Below, piece after piece: positions 1 through 12,692 of a stretch of DNA of 64,000 nucleotides. Location of the stretch: positions 71,542,393-71,606,392 of the forward strand of contig CM077594.1 in assembly GCA_039654915.1 (NCBI GenBank), read 5' to 3'. The stretch's first letter is position 1; every line of letters starts with the position of its first letter. The notes under the pieces are model-generated. The model was given only the letters and a program-made list of their open reading frames with translations, was not told the origin of the DNA and ran no database searches. The DNA is from Aquilaria yunnanensis. Its lineage: Eukaryota; Streptophyta; Magnoliopsida; Malvales; Thymelaeaceae. The position numbers and the translations under genes are program-made.

Positions 1-1629
1 TGTTCACATACTTGTCTCATTTTACATACACTACATGTACATGCATACATGCACTATGAAATGGTCTTAACTCAGCTAAATACGCACCCTAGGTTACAGG
101 AGGTCCAGAGATACAATGGACTCCAAAAACAGGATGCTGGACAGCTGCTACACAACACAGTAAGTATCACCATTAAAAATACCAAATGTGCTCATAAAAT
201 GGCCAAAAATTCCAGATCAAAACTAGACACATGGAAGTTCATGTACCTGAAATTTCAGATCAAAACTCAAACCAAAATGGTTAGTTTGAAGGTGATCTTT
301 CTGCTGAACCTGAAATGACAGAATTGAGGGGAGTAAGTTTCATTGAGAAACTTAGTAAGGGAAGCACTTGGATTCAATAGGCAATGTAACCATCATTAAA
401 ACCTGCATGCAAAGAAACTAAAACAAAAAAACCACAATGCATATATACAAGATATAGCAACCAAATGCAGCAGCCAAACACAAGCAATAAACACATGAAA
501 TGTGGCAGCAACATATACCATAGGTTAGTCCATAAAAAACATAATAAACATAACCAAATCACTATGGCAGCCATCCTCAAGCTAATTCTTGGTCTTAGGA
601 GGATTTTAACACTAGTTAGTACTAACTTTTGTGCACTAGAAACCCTCACTTCACTACAATCATTGTGCACTTCACACTAGGTCACAAAACCTTCAATAAG
701 TGCACTCCCCTCACTAAGCTTGGTTCATCAAGCACATGGCTCTCTTCCAAGCTTAACCCTAGCTCCATGGATGTTTGAAAATTGCAAAAAACAGTCCATG
801 AGGGCAAGAGAACCCTTACCAAAGTGGGTAGGCTGAAAATCAAGCTTGATCCTTGAAGTATCCAAGAAATAGCTCTAGTTTCCTTCCAATTGCTTCCTTT
901 TGCCTTCAATTTCAATCAATTGCAAGTTTAAAGGTGTGGTGGCTATGGAAGAAGTATGGCTGTGTTCTTGGGCTGGGGGATGATGAAAATGAGAGAGGGA
1001 TAAGTGATTTGGCCACTGAAATGGCCTTAAATGAGCTTAAGGGCACCACAACATACTTAACAAGCTTAACATTGCTTTATGTCATTTTCCTTCTCACTAA
1101 TTATGGTTTCCTTGTATTAGAATCATTGGTACACATGTGCCCAACATTTTTGACTAATTATCAAGTCTTGGCTGCCTCCCCCATGGTGGGATAACCCCAC
1201 AATTCCACCCTTAGACTTAAGTCAAAAGCTTGAACACCTTAAGGTTTACACTAGGACATTTAGGTCCTTATTGCCTTTAGTGTTTCGGTTGCCCAAACTT
1301 GTCTTCGATGAGTAATTTGGTCCTCCAATAGCACTTTCATACCATTTATATCCTTCCCATAACTCTCCAAGTCTCTTTCTTGAGAGTTTTGCAATTGAGT
1401 ACCCGAATTTCCAAAACCTTACAAAAAAAGTCCATAGGTTGCTTGACAAACAAGCAATCCTTTAAGCTTTTCTTGGGTGCCAAATTACCAACTTGGAACA
1501 CTTTTAAGGAGGTGTTGATCACGCCCTCTACCCCTCACACTTCAATCACTATGGTGAGAATTACACAATATAATGGTTTTTAGCCATTATGACACACTTG
1601 TAATTCTCCCATTTTGTGAGGTGGTAACA
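1..1629 (+). mobile_element. 3' part of a TGTTACC-family LTR, cut by the window edge
   Basis: The sequence matches the right two thirds of the TGTTACC...GGTAACA LTRs seen at 5309, 8661, 38512 and 45033 and ends in the same GGTGGTAACA terminus. The left part lies outside the window. The right flank (1630-1634, GTTTC) falls inside a Copia LTR, so this LTR was inserted into that older LTR. No coding region is supported. Confidence 0.88.
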
Positions 1630-2939
1630 GTTTCTGTGTAACGTAATAAACATAATTGTAGCCCTAGAATAATGATATTATCAAACATCCCTGGCCTAGT
1701 ATTATTGTGCACAAGGTTGCAATAATACGTAACGACTAGCATATGTGGAGACTAATATGAGATATGTAGTCTACATATGGGTACAAGTTGGAGAACTTGT
1801 GTACTGGACCGACGCAGCATGAGAACACTACATGGATCGTTATATGAGTGTCATAAGTGATTCTCATAGTGATAATGATATATGTAGTCCTTCGACCTAA
1901 GATCATCAAGGTTCCCTACATGTGCGTCACATACTTTGATATTTTCCTTTGTTGCTCGTAACTGAGTGAACTTGAAGGAGGTCATTGGGTATGGCACATA
2001 TCATGTGGAGGGATTTGTATGATAAAGATGGAAATTTTCCCTCGCATGTAACGAGAGTGATATCTTCGGGCCCCTTGATAGAGTAAGACTTAGAAAAATG
2101 CACGGCCATGCTCGGATGAGTTGATATACGATATCAATGTCATCAGTTTAAGTTGGTCTACTCGGTAATCAAGAAATCAAGGATTGGGCTATACGAGAGT
2201 GACACATTCTATGTCTCGTGCTTAGTCTTGATATCTTGGAAAAAGGGACAATGGCATATATCGGAAATGATCATAAAGGTTTACTTGAATCACCGACAAT
2301 CTTGTCACTTCGGTAGCAACGATGTGTTGCTAGACACCGCTCATTACTTATGATCATAAATGTGATTTATGATTATTGCCAACGTGGTAAGAGCCTATTA
2401 GGTCGCACAGATAGAGCTATTTGGATCATTAGAGTGCATGGGCTAATGTTTTGGGTTATGGTTTCACTATAATTTCGTATTAATAATGGGCCCAACAGTT
2501 TAGCCATTATTAAGCCCGAAATTAAAGCCTAATTGGATTAGGGCTTTGAAACCCATTAGGCCTGGAAGTTGAGTCTCACTATAAATACAACTGTTAGCGA
2601 GAAATTTGCAGCTTCTTGCCTTAGCCTACCAAAAGGACAGCCGCACTCTTCTCTTGCAATTCCTTGGAGGACGCAAGCTAGCATTGTGAAAGCAACAAAA
2701 ATGCATCCGTCGGGACATGGTGGAAGCATGCTGATCTCGAGAGGCTCGTGTGGATACCATAGAGAGCTTGAACACATCAACTGTTCAAGTTTTGTGATTC
2801 AACTTTACAGTTGGGTGAGAGATCTCAACCAAAAATTAGGTATGAAAATTTTCGAACACCCGGTTTACCCCGTTTCACTTAGATCCTGGAGGGCTTCGAT
2901 TAAATTCTGATGCGCTTGTTTGGCTCCCGAAACCCAACA
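1630..2939 (+). mobile_element. Copia-family LTR, 5' part displaced by the nested LTR
   Basis: This segment matches the Copia LTRs at 33741, 49722 and 53866 from about 120 bp after their start to their CCCAACA end. The missing first part should lie left of the window, beyond the nested TGTTACC LTR. It contains the family's hairpin (2350-2376, one mismatch in the stem) and a TATA box (CTATAAATAC, 2579-2588). No internal coding region follows it, so it is probably a solo LTR or a remnant. Confidence 0.85.
2579..2588 (+). promoter_or_regulatory. TATA box of the Copia LTR
   Basis: CTATAAATAC is preserved at the same place in the other copies of this LTR, for example 34796-34805. It is the expected core promoter of the LTR; activity is inferred. 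Confidence 0.55.
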
Positions 2940-4900
2940 ACACCAACCAAAGCATCTATGCCAATGTGATATCCACATCTACCTTCATGTACTTCTCTTA
3001 AGATTAACACCATTTCAGGCTGTCAGATGCATTTATGAAAGGGACTGGAGTAACCTTGTTGATATAGTTCTTCGCTGATGAGGAAATATCTTCCTACCCT
3101 CATTTTGACCTTTAAGGTTTCTAGCACGTCATCTGGCATCTTTCCTTCAGTGAGATATCTCCAAAGTGGTGCTCTCCATCCTTGCTAGATGTTTAGTACA
3201 TAGTTTCGATTTATGTTTGGCACTTTTCGCTCTTCAGCGTATATGTTTGCCTTGGCTAAGGCATTTGCGTACGCATTCTCTTGTTGAGGCACCTTTTCAA
3301 TGAGTACTTTATCGAACCTATGTATCATATATTTTACAAGACTACAACATCTTTTCAATCTTGGCAATATAATGTCATAGTCTTCTTTCAACTGCCAAAC
3401 TGAAAGTAGGGAGTTGCTGAAGGCTTAGAGAGATTTAATGCCCACACTCCTAGCATGGGACAATCCAGTGATGAGGCCTTCCTCGACCAAAGTTTGCCCA
3501 ATAACAGTAAAGGGTAGTTCAGTGATAAAGTCTGTGAGCGTTTGTCCCTTGATCATTTTCCTCGACTCATAACTTATGTCATATTCACTGAGCTCTATCC
3601 ACCATTCTAAAAGTCTTCCCGAATGATCTAATTTGTTCATCACATCCCTAATAGGAAGGTTACTTCGGACAATGATTGAGTGGCCTTGAAAATAAGGCCA
3701 AAAGCATCATCCTGAAATAACCAAAGCTAGTGGTTTACATTGGCTCCATGGAGTAATTTACTTACATAATACACAGACCATTGCTTTCCAAGCTCCTCCT
3801 TGTGCACTAAAACTGAGCTTATGGGTTTTTCACTAATGGCCAAGTACAGGACAGGCGGCTCCCCTCCCATTGGTTATCTGAGAGTAGGTGACTCAACCAA
3901 ACAAGCCTCAATTCCCTCATAGGCTATCTAGCATTCTTTGTTGCAGCATTTACCAGGCCCTCAGTTTTGATGTCAATTTTTTTCTGCTTTAGTGAGTGTT
4001 TTGTAGAATGGTCTGCATCTTTTGCCAAAGCACAAGATAAAGCAGCTTTGGGCTATTACTTTTCCCAGCACCGTTTGTACATCTTTGACCGAGCTAGGAG
4101 TTTGGGATTCAAGGAGAGCCTTCACTTTATTTGGATTTGCCTCTATACCATACTCTGAGACCATGAATCCCAGGAATTTACCCCCTTTTACACCGAAGGT
4201 GCATTTTTTGGGGTTCAATCGTATGCCAAATTTCCTAAGCTATTCGAAAGTCTCTCATAGATCTTTAATGTGGTCAAGATTGCTTCTGCTCTTAACTATC
4301 ATGTCATCAACATATACTTTCAAATTTCTATCAATCTACCATTCCAACACCTTGTTCATCAACCATTGGTATGTGGCTCCACTATTCTTTAGTACAAAGG
4401 GATTTGGACATAGTGGAAGTACCTTTATTGGTGATGAATGAGGTCTTCCTTTGTCAGCTGGGTTCATATGGATCTGATGATACCCACTAAAGGCATCTGG
4501 AAAGCTCAACACCTTGTACTCCGATGTGGAATCTACCAGGTGATCTATCGAAGGTAGCGAAATTGAGTCTTTTAAGCATGCATCATTTACTTTGTTACAG
4601 TCAATGCACATCTAGAGTTTTTCACTCCCTTCATTCATGGCAATCACCATGTTCCTTAACCAATTGGGGTATTTTACCTCCCTTATTACCCTACTCCAAG
4701 GAGTCATTGGATTTCTTCTTGGATGAAAGCTCTCTTGTTCGGGGCTATGTTTGGATTTTTTTCCTTATGGGTTTCGTGAGGGGATCAACATTGAAACTAT
4801 GTTGAATTTTACTCGGGTTTATTCTGGACATATCCTTCAGAGAGTAGGTGAATAGATCTTTATTTGATTTCAAGAAATGTACAAGTTTATTTTTTTCCCC
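2940..4900 (-). pseudogene. pol: Tat-like Gypsy pol remnant (RT and RNase H)
   Basis: Broken minus-strand frames read in pol order from high to low coordinates. The RT part (4336-4611) contains LVDSTSEYKVLSF and DAFSGYHQI. An intact YVDDM motif lies at 4300-4314. The RT thumb/connection (3973-4218) begins NPKKCTFGV and carries FLGFMVS. The RNase H region follows (3425-3643, with HSGRLLEWWIELSEYDISYE; 3185-3391). The wording is close to the better-preserved pol at 22.2-24.4 kb, which places it in the same Tat-like lineage. Several stops and frame changes make it a dead copy. Gag, LTRs and a complete integrase were not found attached to it. Confidence 0.82.
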
Positions 4901-5308
4901 ATCTCAACTTGGGTTTGAGGCAAAATTGCTAGCCTCTTCCACTTTACCAGCCTTTTGTACCTTTTTAAACCTCAAGCCACCAAAGTTTATCCTTAGTTAC
5001 AAACAAGTCCCCTTTTTTCCTTAGTAACAAGTTAATCTGGGTCAAACCTTGTATATCTAAGTTAAACTTGGGTTAAAAGTAAAATGTAGGCCTTCAAAAC
5101 TCATTTTTAACAGTCAAGATCTAGGCTGACTATTTGAGATACAAACTTACCAATTTCCCCCTAAACCTCATTCAGTGCATTAACCTTCTCTGAAGTTAGT
5201 GAACTTTGCTAAATTACCAATTCTTGCATTCTGAACTTAAATTTAGGTTCCAAACTAGGATTCAAACACTTTACCTTCTTCAAGCAAGCCTCCAACTAGG
5301 AGAGCCAT
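4901..5308. other. LTR-like sequence between the pol remnant and the solo LTR
   Basis: No gene is visible. From about 4970 the sequence resembles 32440-32739, the right part of the LTR at 30299-32739, in the same orientation. The resemblance seems to resume at 7782-7790 across the nested solo LTR. I read it as a truncated LTR of that family fused to the Tat-like pol fragment. Confidence 0.5.
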
Positions 5309-7781
5309 TGTTACCCACTTCAAGGTAGTCCAGTTATGGTGCCAAAACTGTGCATTTAAACTCCGAGGATTGGTGTGTCCTGTAGGTCACCAAAACAACA
5401 CCCTTAGTGTACATACTCAAGTGAGCCTCTTGAGCACTATGTAAATACATGCATATTGGTCTAACCATAACACACATATTTACATTTATGCACACTATGG
5501 CAGCAAAAAAGGAAAACACTAGCACAAGTCTTAGTTTTCGCTTCCACACATTAGGCAATCTTGTTAAGTTCTAGTGACCAGCTACTGCACCTGTAACTTT
5601 CACAAAGAAACCATATCATTCTAGCCACATACCCCCAGATCTCTTTGCTCCATTACCAAGTAGAGACTTAGAAATTTTGTTTTACATCAATAGCCCACCT
5701 ATGGACCAAGTTATGGATTTTTTCAGTTGGTTACAAAATTCTGACCAAATGAACAGTAACTAAGCCAAATTTACAACATCGTATCTTTGGCTACAGTGCT
5801 CAAAATTTACAAATTTGAAATCTTAGTTCAACCTCTAGATGTTATCTAGGCGTGGTCAAATTTTCATACAAATATTCCTTCTACACAAGGAGATATAGAA
5901 CTTTCAGTGTAAAGTCAATTCTAGTCACTTTATGACCATTTTGCCTACACAAAACTTCATAAGTGTGCAAACACTTCATTCACCAGGGGAAAACCCTCCA
6001 AAGCTATCCCATATATGTCCATTACACATAGGAATTACATTCCCTACCTTTTAACAACTTTTTTTTCCCCAAAACAGAATTTACAAGTAAGCAGCCCATC
6101 ATTCACACTTAGGCAGCTTTGCACCACATCACTTACATAGCCAAAACATTACTCAAATGTTCACGTACTTGTCTAATTGTACATACACTCCATGTACATC
6201 CATACATGCACTGCAATATGGTCTTAACTCACTTAAATATGAACCCTAGGTTATGGGAATGCCTGAGACACAATGGACTCCACAAATAGGATGCTGGACA
6301 GCTGCTGCACAACAGAATAAGTACCACCATTAAAAATAAAAAATGTGCTCCTAAAATCACAAAACTTCCCAAATCATACAAGACATATGGAAGTTCATGT
6401 ACCTGAAATTTCAGATCAAAACTCAAACCACAAATGTCGATTTGAATGTGATATTTCTGCTGGACCTGAAATGACAGAATTAAGGGGAGTAAGTTTCATT
6501 GAGAAACTTAGTAAGGGTAGCACTTGGATTCAATAGGCAATGTAACCATCATTAAAACCTGCATCCAAAGACACTAAAATATAAAACCGACAATGCATAT
6601 ATACAAGATATAGTAACCAAATGCAGCAGCCAAACATAACCAACAAACACGTGAAATGCAGCAGCAACAATAACCATAGGTTAGTCCATAAAACACATAA
6701 TAAACATAACCAAATCACTATCGGAGCCCTCCTCAAGCTAATGCTTGGTCTTAGGAGGATTTTAAGAGTAGTTAGTACTAACTTTTGGGCTCTCGAAACC
6801 CAAAAATTCACTGGCATCACTGTGCACTCCACACTAGGTCACAAAACCTTCAATAAGTGCACTCCCTCACTAAGCTTGGTTCATCAAGCTTGTGGCTCTC
6901 TTCCAAGCTTAGACCTAGGTCCATGGTTCCTTGAAAATATAGAAAACAACTCATGAGAGCAAGAGAACCCTTACCAAAGTGGGTACACTGAAAATCAAGC
7001 TTGATCCTTCAAGCATCCAAGCAATAGCTCTAGTTTGCTTCCAATTGCTCCCTTTTGCATTCAATTTCAATCAATTGCAAGTTTGAAGGTATGGTGGCTA
7101 TGGAGGAAGTGTGGATATGTTCTTGGGTAGGAGGAGGACAAAAATGAGAGAGCGATAAGTGATTTGGCCACTTAAATGGCCTTAAATGAGCTTAAGGGTG
7201 CAAAACACACTTAACAAGCTTAACCTTACTTTATGTCATTCTCCTTCTCACTAATTATGGTCTATTTGTCTTAAAATCATTGGTTCACATGTGCCCACCA
7301 TTGTTGACCCATTTATCAAGCCTTGGCTGCCTCCCCCGCGGTGGAAGACTCCAAATTACTCCATTTGACTTAAGTCAAAAACAACACATCCTAAGGCCTA
7401 CATTAGAACACTTAGGTCCTTTATGCCTTTTTGTGTTTTCTTTGTCTTTAGTTGTCTTCTATGAGCAATTTGGTCCTCCAATAGCACTTTCATACCATTC
7501 ATATCCTTCTCGTAACTCTCCAGATCTTTTTTGTGAAAGTTTTGCAGTTGAGTACCCGAATTTCCAAAATCTTACAAAAAAGTCCATAGGTTGCTTGACA
7601 AACAATCAATCCTTAAGGCTTTTCTTGGGGGCCAAGTTACCAACTTGGAACATTTTTAAGGAGGTGTTGATCACGCCTTTTACCCCCCACACTTTAATCA
7701 CTATGGTGAGAATTACACAATATAATGGCTTTTACCCATTATGACACACTTGTAATCTCCCATTTTTGTGAGGTGGTAACA
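5309..7781 (+). mobile_element. TGTTACC-family solo LTR (2473 bp)
   Basis: It starts TGTTACCCAC and ends GGTGGTAACA. The flanking 5-mers are GCCAT (5304-5308) and ACCAT (7782-7786), a TSD with one mismatch. There is no PBS, PPT or gag/pol between the ends, and the length equals the other copies, so it is a solo LTR and not a short complete element. Short frames on both strands recur in every copy and are not called as genes. Confidence 0.9.
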
Positions 7782-8660
7782 ACCATATCATTAAATGCTT
7801 CTTTAACTTGTCCATCTTAGGAGCTTACAATTGGTATGGTGGCATTGAAATAAGTTCTACTCTAGGGTAAAGATGGATAGAAAAATCTATTTGCCTTTTG
7901 GGTGGTAAGTTAGGCAACTCCACTGGAAACACCTTAGGAAACTGATTGGCTATAGGGATTTCCTTAAGTTCTTCATCTATTGCAAGCCCATTCAAAGAAC
8001 AATACTCTTCACCATTCACTATAGGGATGACATCGATAAGTCCAAGGTGCAAAATCTTAGCACTAGATGCTAACTCTCCTATGCAAGTCAATCTAGCTCC
8101 CTGAGGATTAGTAATGTCGACTAAATGACTAGCACAGTCAATTTGCACCTTATGCTTGTTTAGCCAATCCATTGCAAACACTAGGTCATAAGACCTCAAC
8201 TCTATTATCCATAACTTACAAGAGAAATCATGGTCACCTAATTGGAAGGGATACCTAGTAACCAAATTATTGGTCACAATAAAACTCCTCCCTGTGGTCT
8301 TGATGAGTCTTAACTCATACGAGATTTATCACTGAAACTTAAAATTATCTACCAAGGTAGATGATATTACAAAAAAAAGTAGCTCCAGTATCGAGAAGTA
8401 CACTAACGCTACCATTCTAAAAAAAGTTACCTAAAGTGGAGGCTGTTTCTTTGGTCCCTTGACTAGTCGAGGCAAAGGCCCTCAGCTCAATTGTTGTTGT
8501 GCCCACACTGGGTCAATTTCCTGTGGTAGGGGGTGTAGGGGGTAGATTCCTAGGCGGACCCAACAAGGGTCGAGCCTGTGGGCATTCCCTCACCCAATGA
8601 ACTCTCCGACAACAAATGTTACAGACATCTGTGCCCAACATACATGGCTTCATGCCATGG
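7782..8660 (-). pseudogene. pol: Chromovirus-like gag-pol remnant: zinc knuckle, protease and start of RT
   Basis: Read on the minus strand, a CX2CX4HX4C zinc knuckle (8582-8623) is followed by an aspartic protease with VLLDTGAT (DTG codons at 8384-8392) and then a YDLVFAMDWLNKHK segment. The frame ends in a linker leading to the MPPYQL motif that normally opens the RT domain. A stop follows (about 7828), and homology stops near 7790 at an LTR-like end. The upstream half of gag lies at 11148-12240, beyond the solo LTR. Length, stops and the missing RT show it is inactive. Confidence 0.78.
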
Positions 8661-11147
8661 TGTTACCCACTCCGAGGTAGTCTAGTTATGGTGCCAAAAC
8701 TATGCATTTCAACTCCCAGCTTTGGTGTGTCCTGTAGGACATCAGAACAACACCCCTAGTGTATATACTCAAGTGACCCTCTTGAGCACTATGTAAATAC
8801 ATTCGTATTGTTCTAACCATAACACACATATTTACATTTATGCACACTATGATAGCTAAGAACGAAAACTTTAGCACAAGTCTTAGTTTTCGCTTCCACA
8901 CATTAGGCAATCTTGTTAAGTTCTAGTGACCAGCTACCGCACCTTTAACTTCCACTAATAAACTGTATCATTATAGCCTCATACCCCCCTCTTTTCTTTG
9001 ATCAATTATCAACTAGATACTTATAGAAAACCAAGGAATTTTTTTTTACATCAATATCCCACCTATAGACCAAGTTATGGATTTTTTAAGTTGGTTACAA
9101 AATTCTGACCAAATGAACAGTAACTAAGCCAAATTTGCAACATCATATCTTTGGCTACAGTGCTCTAAATCTAGAAATTAAAAATCCCAGTTAATCCTCT
9201 AGATGTAATTTAGGTGTGGTCAAAATTTCATACCAAGATTCATTCTACACAGAGAGATATTAAACTTTCGGTCCAGAGTCAAAATTCTGGCAACTTTTGG
9301 ACCATTTTGCCATAGAATTTTTCCAAACCATGCAAACACTTCATTCACAAGGGGAAAGCCCTCCAAGGCTATCCCATATATTTCCATTACACATAGAAAT
9401 TACATTCTCTTTCTTTTAACAACTTTATGTGGCCAAAACAGAATTTACAATTAAGCAGCCCATCATTCACACTTAGGCAGCTTTGCACCACATCACTTAC
9501 ATAGCCAAAACATTACTCAAATGTTCACAAAATTGTCTCATTTTACATACAATACATGTACATGCATACATACACTACAATATGGTCTTAAATCAGCTAA
9601 AAACGCACCCTAGGTTACAGGAGCTCCTGAGTCACAATGGACTCTAAAAACAGGATGCTGGACAGCGGCTGCACAACACAATAAGTACCACCATTAAAAA
9701 TACCAAATGTCCACCTAAAATCACCAAACCTTCCAGATCATAACTAGACATATGGAAGTTCATGTACTTGAAATTTCAGATAAAAACTCAAACCACAAAG
9801 GTTAGTTTTAAGGTGATCTTTCAGCTGGACCTGAAATGACAGAATTGAGGGGAGTAAGTTTCATTGAGAAACTTAGTAAGGGTAACATTTGGTTTCTTAA
9901 GGTAATGTAATCCTCATTAAAAAATTCATGCAAAGACACTAAAACACAAAAACCACAATGAATATATACAAGATACAGCAACCAAATGCAGCATCCATTC
10001 ACAACAAACAAACACATGGAATGTAGCAGCAACAATAACCATAGATTAGTCTATAAAACATGCAATAAACTTAAATAAATCACTGTAGCAGCCCTCCTCA
10101 AGCTAATGCTTGGTCTTAGGAGGATTTTAACAGTAGTTAGTACTAGCTTTGGGCTCTAGAAACCCTCTCTTTACTGCCATCATTGTGCACTTCACACTAG
10201 GTCATAAAACCTTCAATAAATGCAATCCCCTCATTAAGCTTGGTTCATCAAACTCATGGCTCTCTTCCAAGCTTAGCCCTAGCTCCATGGTTGCTTGAAA
10301 ATACAGAAAAAAACCCATGAGAGCAAGAGAACCCTTACGAAAATGGGAGACCGAAAATCAAGCTTGATCCTTGAAGTGTGCAAGAAGTAGCTCTAGTTTG
10401 CTTCCAATTGCTTCCTTTTGCCTCCAATTTCAATCAATTGCAAGTTTGAAGGTGTGGTGGCTATGGAGGAAGTATGGCTGTGTTGTTGGGCTGGGGGAGG
10501 ATGAAAATGAGAGAGGGATAAGTGATTTGGCCACTTAAATGGCCTTAACTGAGCTTAAGGGCACAAAACACACTTAACAAGCTTAACATTGCTTTATATC
10601 ATTTTTCCTTCTCACTAATTGTGGTTTCTTTGTCATAAAATCATTTGTACAGATGTGCCCAAAATTTTTGACTAATTATCAGGTCTTGGCTGCGTCCCCC
10701 ATGGTGGGATAACCCCACAATTCCACCTTTAGACTTAAGTCAAAAGCTTGAACACCTTAAGGTTTACACTAGGACATTTAAGTCCTTCTTCCCTTTAGTG
10801 TTTCCTTTGTCCAAACTTGTCTTCCATGAGCAATTTGGTCCTCCAATAGCACTTTCATACCATTTATATCCTTCCCATAACTCTCCAAGTCTCTTTCTTG
10901 AGAGTTTTGCAATTGAGTACCCAAATTTCCAAAACCTTACAAAAAAGTCCACAGGTTGCTTGACAAACAAGCAATCCTTTGGGCTTTTCTTGGGGGGCCA
11001 AGTTACCAACTTAGAACACTTTTAAGGAGGTGTTGATCATGCCTTTTAACCCTCACACTTCAATCACTATGGTGAGAATTACACAATATATTGGTTTTTA
11101 GCCATTATGACACACTTGTAATTCTCCCATTTTGTAAGGTGGTAACA
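8661..11147 (+). mobile_element. TGTTACC-family solo LTR (2487 bp) with perfect TSD
   Basis: The termini are TGTTACCCAC and GGTGGTAACA. The 5-mer CATGG is present directly before (8656-8660) and after (11148-11152), a perfect target-site duplication. It is inserted into the minus-strand chromovirus-like gag and lies in the opposite orientation to it. No internal region is present. Confidence 0.93.
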
Positions 11148-12240
11148 CATGGAACTTACTACACTTAGGGCACAAACCCACTTTCCTTCTTTTGAAGGAA
11201 CCTTGACTCTCAATCATCCTTCCTACCATTGGTTGTTTCCTGACACTTGTACCTAGGTTGGATGGTCTAAGCTCTACCTTTTTGCTTGGCACCATTAACT
11301 CTTTGAACTCTCTCTCTCTCTAAGTCTATCACCTTTCGAAGTACTTGGCAATAACTCTGGATGTCCATTGTCACCTTATACCTTCAAAGCACGAGCTTAA
11401 GGCCTGGGATGAAATTCCTACGCTTCAACTCATCATTTCCAGCCATATAAGGAGCATACCAAACGAGTGAAATGCAGTGTTGGTCATTCTCCCTCACAGA
11501 CATCTCTCATTGAATTAGATTCTCAAACTGGAACCTCCTCTAATCTTGTGCAGCGTCACTGATATATTCTTGTTGAAACTTCCTCTTGAAGTCTGACCAC
11601 ATGAACACCTTTTTCTTATGTTCTGGTCGACTGCATGGGTGAGTGCCATCACTCTCCTTCAGCATTTCCATTACATCATCCCCCCAAAGACTAGCGCTCC
11701 CTCGAAAAAAGAAAGGTACTAAGGCCATCTTCTACTTTGAGTTGTAGCCTCCACATGTGAAAAGTTGATTCATATTGGATAACCAATTCTCTACTTGATC
11801 GACATCACCTATCCCATCAAAACTGGGTGGGACCACAATCTTAAACTTCTTAAGAAGCCTCATCTGATGCAGGGTGTCTCCCCTCCGTGGAGCCTCTATA
11901 ACCTTTGGCTCGTCTTCCTGCTTATAAGCATGTTCTCTTCCTTCATGGGCCTTAGGCACTTGCTGATGCTTGGCATGCCTCTCCTAACCTTGGGATGGTT
12001 CATTACCTTAGTCATTTTCTTGTTGGACTACTTCTTTATCCTCTTGATCTAGAAACAACTCATTCATGATGGTAGTCATACCCTGTGCCACATGTGTCAT
12101 GGTCTGAGTTAACCCTGAAGCACCTTGGATATCTCATCTAGCCTTCCCACAACTGGGTCACTAGAACCTTCACTAGGCTCACTACCTCCACTTGAAGCTC
12201 CTGACCCAGTGCTAACCATAAGAACCTACAACCAAAGACA
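11148..12240 (-). pseudogene. gag: Chromovirus-like gag remnant
   Basis: Minus-strand frames encode gag-type sequence. 11732-11959 carries PPSFDGIGDVDQVENWL. 11540-11728 carries MALVPFFFRGSASLWGDDV and FKRKFQQEYI, which is the core of the retrotransposon gag domain. The start lies near 12220, close to a degenerate primer site next to an LTR end at 12360. Stops separate the pieces. It continues across the nested solo LTR into the zinc knuckle and protease at 7782-8660, so both pieces belong to one element. Confidence 0.8.
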
Positions 12241-12335
12241 AATGACATTCCTTAGATGTTGGTCAGTACTAACTGTTCTATCACATGGACTTTAAAACTA
12301 GATCTCAGCCTTAGCCTCTAATATCTAGAAATTGA

Positions 12336-12359
12336 GTTCTAAGTTCTGATACGAAAAAC
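12336..12359 (-). other. Degenerate primer-binding site of the first chromovirus
   Basis: Immediately inside the LTR end at 12360 the minus strand reads TCGTATCAGAACTT. This is close to the plant initiator-Met primer site TGGTATCAGAGC, which is intact at 52571-52587 in the second chromovirus. Confidence 0.55.
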
Positions 12360-12692
12360 TGACATGGCCATGCCTTGGCCCTACCCAGGAAACCTATGAG
12401 AAATAGTCTCATAGTGGTTGTAATTGGCTTGCTATATATGTCTGTGAACTAAAACTTCATGATACTTGTTCATTAACCTAGAATATCCAACATCCATACA
12501 CTTTATGGTTTGACTAGGGCAAATGAAAACCACAAAAACATTCACTTGGCCAAGGTACTTTCATAGAAAACAAGTTGAAATAGCCAAAGCATACAAAATG
12601 AACATTTGTACAATTAATACTACACATAACAACCATGTGAAGGCTTTAAACATGAAGTAGACTAATGCCCTTACCCAAGAGTAACCCAAGAG
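12360..12692 (-). mobile_element. 5' LTR fragment of the first chromovirus
   Basis: It starts (plus strand) TGACATGGCC and is homologous, though diverged, to the first 330 bp of the LTR at 30299-32739. It sits directly next to the primer site and gag, so it is the inner end of the 5' LTR of the minus-strand element. It is broken at 12693 by another LTR. Confidence 0.65.

Noticed and set aside
2556..2910. Short frames on both strands at the 3' end of the Copia LTR, recurring at 34772, 50790, 54898 and 57110
   Set aside because: They are the same LTR sequence repeated, open on both strands, and carry no recognisable domain.
4022..4441. A 139-codon plus-strand frame
   Set aside because: It is the shadow of the minus-strand RT, which carries YVDDM and other RT motifs here.
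5309..7781. A DNA transposon with terminal inverted repeats TGTTACC/GGTAACA
   Set aside because: TG...CA ends and 5-bp duplications fit LTRs better. The inverted part is only 7 bp and no transposase is seen.
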